Shown here in pieces: positions 59,334 to 64,000 of a stretch of DNA of 64,000 nucleotides. The notes under the pieces are model-generated. The model saw nothing but the letters and a program-made list of their open reading frames with translations. It ran no database searches and had not been told where the DNA came from. Within the stretch, counting starts at the first letter, position 1; every line of letters begins with the position of its first letter. The DNA comes from Streptomyces luteolifulvus. GTDB lineage: Bacteria > Actinomycetota > Actinomycetes > Streptomycetales > Streptomycetaceae. The DNA lies in NCBI RefSeq assembly GCF_008806595.1, contig NZ_VZRB01000003.1:1-64000 (forward strand), written 5' to 3'. The translations under genes were made by a program, and so were the position numbers.

Positions 59334-61592
59334 CTACGCCAGGAGCGCCGGGATCGTCCCCTCGTGCGCCTCGCGCAGTTCGTCCAGGGTGAGTGCGAAC
59401 TCGCCCTGGAGCTCCACCGAGTCTCCGTCCACGACACCGATGCGCGCGGCGGGCAGGCCGCGGGCGCCGCACATGTCGTTGAAGCGGACCTCCTCCGAGC
59501 GCGGCACGGCGACGACCGCCCGCCCCGCCGACTCCGAGAAGAGGAAGGTGAACGCGTCGAGCCCGTCCGGTACGACGAGACGCGCGCCCTTGCCGCCCAG
59601 CAGCGCGGACTCCACGACCGCCTGGATCAGACCGCCGTCGGACAGGTCGTGCGCGGAGTCGATCATGCCGTCGCGGGAGGCGGAGATCAGGATCTCGCCG
59701 AGCAGGCGCTCGCGCTCCAGGTCGACCTTCGGAGGCATGCCGCCGAGGTGGTCGTGGACGACCTGGGACCAGGCCGAGCCGCCGAATTCCTCGGCCGTGT
59801 CGCCGAGGAGATAGAGCAGCTGGCCCTCCTCCTGGAAGGCGACCGGCGTGCGACGGGCCACATCGTCGATGACGCCGAGGACCGCGACGACCGGGGTCGG
59901 GTGGATGGCCGCCTCGCCCGTCTGGTTGTAGAGCGAGACGTTGCCGCCGGTCACCGGCGTGCCGAGCTGCTGACAGGCGTCCGCGAGACCCCGTACCGCC
60001 TCCGCGAACTGCCACATCACCGCCGGGTCCTCGGGCGAGCCGAAGTTCAGGCAGTCGGAGACGGCGAGCGGCTTGGCACCGGTGGTCGCCACGTTGCGGT
60101 ACGCCTCCGCGAGGGCCAGCTGCGCGCCCGCGTACGGGTCGAGCTTGGCGTAGCGGCCGTTGCCGTCGGTCGCGATGGCGACGCCGAGCCCGCTCTCCTC
60201 GTCGATGCGGATCATGCCGGAGTCCTCGGGCTGGGCGAGGACGGTGTTGCCCTGCACGAAGTGGTCGTACTGCGAGGTGATCCACTTCTTGGAGGCCTGG
60301 TTGGGCGAGCCGACCAGCTTGAGCACCTGCTCCCCCAGCTCGTCACCCGAACCCGGCCGGGGCAGCTTGTTCGCGTCGTCCGCCTGGAGCTCGTCCTGCC
60401 AGGACGGGCGGGCGTACGGGCGCTCGTACACCGGGCCCTCGTGGGCCACGGTCCGCGGGTCGACGTCGACGATCTTGCCGCCGTGCCAGTAGATCTCCAG
60501 ACGGTCGCCGTCGGTCACCTCGCCGATGACGGTGGCGATGACGTCCCACTTGTCGCAGATCTCCAGGAACCGGTCGACCTTCGCCGGCTCGACGACCGCG
60601 CACATGCGTTCCTGCGACTCGCTCATGAGGATTTCCTCGGGCGAGAGGGTCGAGTCGCGCAGAGGTACGTCGTCGAGCGTCACGCGCATGCCGCCGGAGC
60701 CGTTCGACGCCAGCTCGGACGTGGCGCAGGACAGGCCCGCCGCACCGAGGTCCTGGATGCCGACGACCAGCTTCTCCCGGAACGCCTCCAGGGTGCACTC
60801 GATGAGGAGCTTCTCCTGGAAGGGGTCGCCGACCTGGACGGCGGGGCGCTTGGAGGGCTTGGCGTCGTCGAAGGTCTCGGACGCGAGGATGGACGCGCCG
60901 CCGATGCCGTCGCCACCGGTCCGGGCCCCGTACAGGATGACCTTGTTGCCCGCGCCGGACGCCTTCGCGAGGTGGATGTCCTCATGTCGCATCACACCGA
61001 TGGCACCGGCGTTGACCAGCGGATTGCCCTGGTAGCAGGAGTCGAAGACGACCTCGCCGCCGATGTTGGGCAGGCCCAGGCAGTTGCCGTAGCCGCCGAT
61101 GCCGGCGACGACGCCCGGCAGGACGCGCTTGGTGTCGGGGTGGTCGGCCGAGCCGAAGCGGAGCGGGTCGACGACGGCGACCGGGCGCGCGCCCATCGCG
61201 ATGATGTCGCGGACGATGCCGCCGACGCCCGTGGCCGCGCCCTGGTAGGGCTCCACGTAGGAGGGGTGGTTGTGCGACTCGACCTTGAAGGTCACGGCGT
61301 ATCCCTGGCCGACGTCCACCACGCCCGCGTTCTCGCCGATGCCGACGAGGAGGGCGTCCGACCGAGGCGCCTTCTCGCCGAACTGGCGCAGATGCACCTT
61401 CGACGACTTGTACGAGCAGTGCTCGGACCACATGACCGAGTACATGGCGAGCTCGGCGCCGGTGGGACGGCGGCCGAGGATCTCCACGACCCGCTCGTAC
61501 TCGTCCTTCTTCAGGCCGAGTTCGGCCCAGGGCAGCTCGACGTCGGGGGTCGCGGCCGCGTGCTCGACCGTGTCCAGAGGCGTCCGGCTCAT
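59334..61592 (-). CDS. purL: Phosphoribosylformylglycinamidine synthase, large subunit
   Basis: A 752-residue small-type PurL that forms FGAM from FGAR using ammonia from PurQ. Conserved segments: [51 protein letters not shown], and [16 protein letters not shown] 61592 overlaps the purQ stop by 4 bases, so purS-purQ-purL are translationally coupled. Confidence 0.96.
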   Translation of the reverse strand: MSRTPLDTVEHAAATPDVELPWAELGLKKDEYERVVEILGRRPTGAELAMYSVMWSEHCSYKSSKVHLRQFGEKAPRSDALLVGIGENAGVVDVGQGYAVTFKVESHNHPSYVEPYQGAATGVGGIVRDIIAMGARPVAVVDPLRFGSADHPDTKRVLPGVVAGIGGYGNCLGLPNIGGEVVFDSCYQGNPLVNAGAIGVMRHEDIHLAKASGAGNKVILYGARTGGDGIGGASILASETFDDAKPSKRPAVQVGDPFQEKLLIECTLEAFREKLVVGIQDLGAAGLSCATSELASNGSGGMRVTLDDVPLRDSTLSPEEILMSESQERMCAVVEPAKVDRFLEICDKWDVIATVIGEVTDGDRLEIYWHGGKIVDVDPRTVAHEGPVYERPYARPSWQDELQADDANKLPRPGSGDELGEQVLKLVGSPNQASKKWITSQYDHFVQGNTVLAQPEDSGMIRIDEESGLGVAIATDGNGRYAKLDPYAGAQLALAEAYRNVATTGAKPLAVSDCLNFGSPEDPAVMWQFAEAVRGLADACQQLGTPVTGGNVSLYNQTGEAAIHPTPVVAVLGVIDDVARRTPVAFQEEGQLLYLLGDTAEEFGGSAWSQVVHDHLGGMPPKVDLERERLLGEILISASRDGMIDSAHDLSDGGLIQAVVESALLGGKGARLVVPDGLDAFTFLFSESAGRAVVAVPRSEEVRFNDMCGARGLPAARIGVVDGDSVELQGEFALTLDELREAHEGTIPALLA

Positions 61593-62269
61593 GCGTTGAC
61601 CAGCTTCTTGAGGATCGAGGTGAAGAAGGGCAGGCCGTCGGTGCGGCCGGTGCCGATGAGCGGCTCCACGGCGTGCTCCGGGTGCGGCATCAGGCCTACG
61701 ACGTTCCCGGCCTCGTTGGTGATGCCGGCGATGTCGTTGAGCGAGCCGTTCGGGTTGAAGTCCAGGTAGCGGAACGCAACCCGTCCCTCCGCCTCCAGCT
61801 TGTCCAGCGTGTACCGGTCGGCGACGTAGCGGCCGTCCATGTTCTTCAGCGGGATGTGGATCTCCTGGCCCGCTTCGTAGTCGCTGGTCCAGGCCGTGTC
61901 CGCGTTCTCCACCTGCAGCTTCTGGTCGCGGCAGATGAAGTGCAGGTGGTCGTTGCCGAGCATCCCGCCCGGGAGGAGGTGGGCCTCGGTGAGGACCTGG
62001 AAGCCGTTGCAGATGCCGAGGACCGGGAGGCCGGCCTTCGCCTGCTCGATGACGCTCTCCATCACGGGCGAGAAGCGGGAGATGGCGCCGGCCCGCAGAT
62101 AGTCGCCGTAGGAGAAACCACCCGGCAGCACCACGGCGTCGACCTGCTTGAGGTCCTTGTCCTTGTGCCAGAGGGCGACGGGTTCGGCGCCCGCCAGACG
62201 GATCGCGCGCTGGGTGTCCCGGTCGTCGAGGCTGCCGGGGAAAGTGACGACGCCAATACGAGCGGTCAC
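61589..62269 (-). CDS. purQ: Phosphoribosylformylglycinamidine synthase, glutaminase subunit
   Basis: A 226-residue class I glutamine amidotransferase giving ammonia to PurL. Catalytic triad: Cys in [11 protein letters not shown], and His/Glu in [23 protein letters not shown] is the PurQ hallmark. The start overlaps the purS stop by 4 bases and the end overlaps the purL start. Confidence 0.96.
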   Translation of the reverse strand: MTARIGVVTFPGSLDDRDTQRAIRLAGAEPVALWHKDKDLKQVDAVVLPGGFSYGDYLRAGAISRFSPVMESVIEQAKAGLPVLGICNGFQVLTEAHLLPGGMLGNDHLHFICRDQKLQVENADTAWTSDYEAGQEIHIPLKNMDGRYVADRYTLDKLEAEGRVAFRYLDFNPNGSLNDIAGITNEAGNVVGLMPHPEHAVEPLIGTGRTDGLPFFTSILKKLVNA

Positions 62270-62535
62270 TTCACGGCCTCCGCGACTTCCTCCACCTTGA
62301 CGGTGAAGTCCTCGATCACGGTGTTGGCGAGGAAGGATTCCGCAAGATCGTGGATGCGGCCGAGCGTGGCCTCGTCGACCGGCCCGTCAACTTCCAGTTC
62401 GAATCGCTTTCCCTGACGTACGTCGGAGATGCCTTCGAAACCCAGTCGCGGCAGTGCGCGCTGCACCGCCTGGCCCTGGGGGTCGAGGATCTCCGGCTTG
62501 AGCATGACGTCGACTACGACGCGTGCCACTGGCAC
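62266..62535 (-). CDS. purS: Phosphoribosylformylglycinamidine synthase subunit PurS
   Basis: An 89-residue small subunit that bridges PurL and Pur[29 protein letters not shown] and [13 protein letters not shown] are the family landmarks. First gene of the purSQL operon; its upstream region has two inverted repeats. Confidence 0.95.
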   Translation of the reverse strand: MPVARVVVDVMLKPEILDPQGQAVQRALPRLGFEGISDVRQGKRFELEVDGPVDEATLGRIHDLAESFLANTVIEDFTVKVEEVAEAVK

Positions 62536-62868
62536 TCCCGGTGTGTGGTGCTGAGCAGGTTCCTTCAGACTACCCGCACAAAATTTCTACGCGGGTAGAG
62601 TTGTAGGAATCTACGGACCGGCCATCACGATCACGTATCGGAGGGGTGTCTTCACGAAAAGTTCAGGGAAAGATCCGGGATCAGTGCGTCATACCTATTG
62701 CACTGGGACACGCGGACAGATTTAGTCGGGCTTCACATTGCAATGCCGGGCACTGTACAAATGAATTGGCAATAGCCGATACTTTGCCCAATAACAGGCG
62801 GACAGTCGGCATCTCCGAGGCGTCTTGGCACGTCATCGCAGAGATGCCGCACGAAGGGACCGATATTC
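62536..62868. other. Divergent control region of purSQL and lsr2
   Basis: About 333 bases with no gene. It contains the inverted repeat at 62570-62598 and a smaller one (GTAG-gaat-CTAC, 62606-62617). Confidence 0.5.
62570..62598. promoter_or_regulatory. Inverted repeat upstream of purSQL
   Basis: Perfect arms CTACCCGC (62570-62577) and GCGGGTAG (62591-62598), 13 bases apart, overlapped by a second palindrome, TCTAC-gcgg-GTAGA (62586-62599). Position fits a purine-responsive operator for purS; this is inferred. Confidence 0.45.
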
Positions 62869-63186
62869 GTGGCGCAGCGTGTCGTAGTCACTCTCTTTGA
62901 CGACATCGACGGCTCGGAAGCGGCGGAAACGATCGCCTTCGGACTCGACGGCAAGTCGTACGAGATCGACCTGAACCAAGCCAATGCCAAGAAACTGCGT
63001 AAGGCGCTCGCGCCGTACGTGGAGGCCGGCCGCAAGCGGTCGAGGTCGGGCAAGGCATACCGGCAGACGGAGGTCGCCCCCGACCCGGCGGCCGTCCGGG
63101 CCTGGGCCCAGGCCAACAAGATGGAGGTGCCTGCGCGCGGGCGGATCCCGAAGAAGGTCTACGAGGCGTTCGCCGAGGCGCAGTAG
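62869..63186 (+). CDS. Lsr2-family nucleoid-associated protein
   Basis: A 105-residue Lsr2-like xenogeneic silencer. The N-terminal dimerisation domain (VVVTLFDDIDGSEAAETIAFGLDGKSYEIDL) and the C-terminal DNA-binding domain are present; the latter has AWAQANKMEVPARGRIPKKV with ARGRIP in the place of the RGR AT-hook-like motif. Streptomyces have two paralogues; this one, next to the pur genes, is the shorter-named Lsr2-like copy. GTG 62869 with GAAGGGACC upstream. Confidence 0.93.
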   Translation: MAQRVVVTLFDDIDGSEAAETIAFGLDGKSYEIDLNQANAKKLRKALAPYVEAGRKRSRSGKAYRQTEVAPDPAAVRAWAQANKMEVPARGRIPKKVYEAFAEAQ

Positions 63187-63333
63187 AGCGTTCACGGCGT
63201 CGCGAGCCCCGTGCCCGACGTCCGGTCACCCGCCCCTCGGGAGAACCGACTTGCGCTGCACCCCTCCTGGTCAGCTAGAGTCTGGAGCACGCCGAGGGGC
63301 GAGGCCGAAAAAGCCCAGCTCCGCGGAGTACAT

Positions 63334-63405
63334 GCGGGTGTAGTTCAGTAGCAGAACATCCCCCTTCCAGGGGGAAGGCGCAGTGTGCAATTCCTGTCAC
63401 CCGCT
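63334..63405 (+). tRNA. tRNA-Gly (TCC)
   Basis: A 72-base cloverleaf with acceptor GCGGGTG/CACCCGC and anticodon TCC in loop CTTCCAG. Confidence 0.9.
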
Positions 63406-63485
63406 CTGCACCGCCGGTCCGACCACTCCTGTGGATCAGGTAGGCTGGTGCTCGCGCCGATCGGTGAGAGCCGGTCGGGGGCAAT

Positions 63486-63558
63486 GCGGACGTAGCTCAG
63501 TTGGTAGAGCGCAACCTTGCCAAGGTTGAGGTCGCGAGTTCGAGCCTCGTCGTCCGCT
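63486..63558 (+). tRNA. tRNA-Gly (GCC)
   Basis: A 73-base cloverleaf with acceptor GCGGACG/CGTCCGC and anticodon GCC in loop TTGCCAA. Confidence 0.93.
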
Positions 63559-63567
63559 CGGGAATGA

Positions 63568-63592
63568 GACCCCGGTCCATCGGACCGGGGTC
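63568..63592 (+). terminator. Terminator of the tRNA-Gly pair
   Basis: Perfect 11-bp arms (63568-63578, 63582-63592) with a 3-base loop, followed by TTTT. Confidence 0.85.
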
Positions 63593-63650
63593 TTTTCGCA
63601 TCCGGTCACATCCGGTCGTATCCGCTCGTATCCGGTGACGCGTGTCCGTC

Positions 63651-63677
63651 TGACATTTGTCATGCCGAGTGATGACA
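63651..63677 (+). promoter_or_regulatory. Palindromic operator candidate before the ABC transporter
   Basis: TGACA-TT-TGTCA (63651-63662) followed by a further GATGACA (63671-63677), 44 bases upstream of the transporter ATG. Such elements precede drug-efflux ABC genes controlled by NarL-type response regulators; identity of the regulator is not seen. Confidence 0.5.
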
Positions 63678-63720
63678 CCTCGCACTGCTGCCGGGCCCGG
63701 AACGCGGTGACGCTGAAGGC

Positions 63721-64000
63721 ATGGACACAGGCGGACACGAACACGTGATTGAGGTCACCGACCTGCGGCGTGTGTACGGGGGCGGGTTCGAGGCGGTGCG
63801 CGGCATCTCCTTTTCCGTGCGCCGTGGAGAGATCTTCGCCCTGCTGGGCACCAACGGCGCCGGAAAGACATCGACGGTCGAACTGCTCGAAGGGCTCGCC
63901 CGGCCGGCCGGCGGGCGGGTGCGGGTCCTCGGCCACGACCCCGTCGCCGACCGGGCCGTCGTACGGCCCCGCACCGGCGTCATGCTCCAGGAGGGCGGCT
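63721..64000 (+). CDS. ABC transporter ATP-binding protein, 5' part (continues beyond window)
   Basis: The first 93 codons of a drug/antibiotic-export-type ATPase: Walker A GTNGAGKTST (about 42-51) and the Q-loop TGVMLQEGG near the window edge; signature and Walker B lie outside. ATG 63721 is used; a -10/-35 pair was not assigned. Likely to be followed by a membrane subunit outside the window. Confidence 0.87.
   Translation, partial: MDTGGHEHVIEVTDLRRVYGGGFEAVRGISFSVRRGEIFALLGTNGAGKTSTVELLEGLARPAGGRVRVLGHDPVADRAVVRPRTGVMLQEGG

Noticed and set aside
1..64000. CRISPR array or cas genes
   Set aside because: No regularly spaced repeats or Cas-like proteins were seen; the only tandem repeats are inside genes or are short intergenic words.

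Overview
The window is a high-GC actinobacterial chromosome segment, almost certainly Streptomyces. The evidence is the strongly GC-biased third codon positions, frequent GTG/TTG and leaderless starts, and the run hrpA - bldC - valine dehydrogenase - DUF3073 - purM - purF - purL/Q/S - lsr2, which is core Streptomyces gene order. The encoded BldC is the typical 68-residue protein.

Layout. 1-9.2 kb is core chromosome behind the 3' end of an IS1182-type transposase gene: lhgO, trmB, a PrsW-like protease, an M23 peptidase under a c-di-AMP (ydaO-type) riboswitch, initiator tRNA, and a small riboflavin-type locus (RibD-like, MarR, RibA) with palindromic operators. 9.26-36.55 kb is a 27.2-kb integrated element bounded by a 46-bp direct repeat that is the 3' part of tRNA-Lys(TTT). 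The intact tRNA-Lys is at the right end and the truncated copy at the left. 36.6-64 kb is core chromosome again: amino-acid permease, DEAD-box helicase, tRNA genes, HrpA, BldC, purine genes, Lsr2, two tRNA-Gly genes and the start of an ABC exporter.

The element carries its mobility module on the right: relaxase, MobC-like accessory protein, DUF2637 membrane protein, DUF3631 ATPase, excisionase-type HTH, XRE regulator and tyrosine integrase. I see no TraB/FtsK-type DNA pump, so it looks mobilisable rather than self-conjugative. Its cargo is (i) an OLD-family ATPase/TOPRIM nuclease next to a zinc-ribbon protein with a HEPN-like RX4H motif, a candidate phage-defence pair; (ii) an FxLD-type class I lanthipeptide cluster whose 59-residue precursor gene (16053-16232) is very short and easily missed, followed by LanB, LanC, a fused elimination-domain/PIMT-like methyltransferase and an unknown helical-repeat protein, with a coupled TPR regulator/GNAT pair and an anti-sigma-type ATPase upstream; and (iii) a STAS-GNAT fusion, two DUF5994 proteins and a SpoIIE-type phosphatase between integrase and right attachment site.

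The most interesting material is therefore the mobile FxLD lanthipeptide locus with its two elimination domains and fused methyltransferase, and the adjacent OLD/HEPN pair. All assignments come from reading the sequence and motif recognition; no database search was run.
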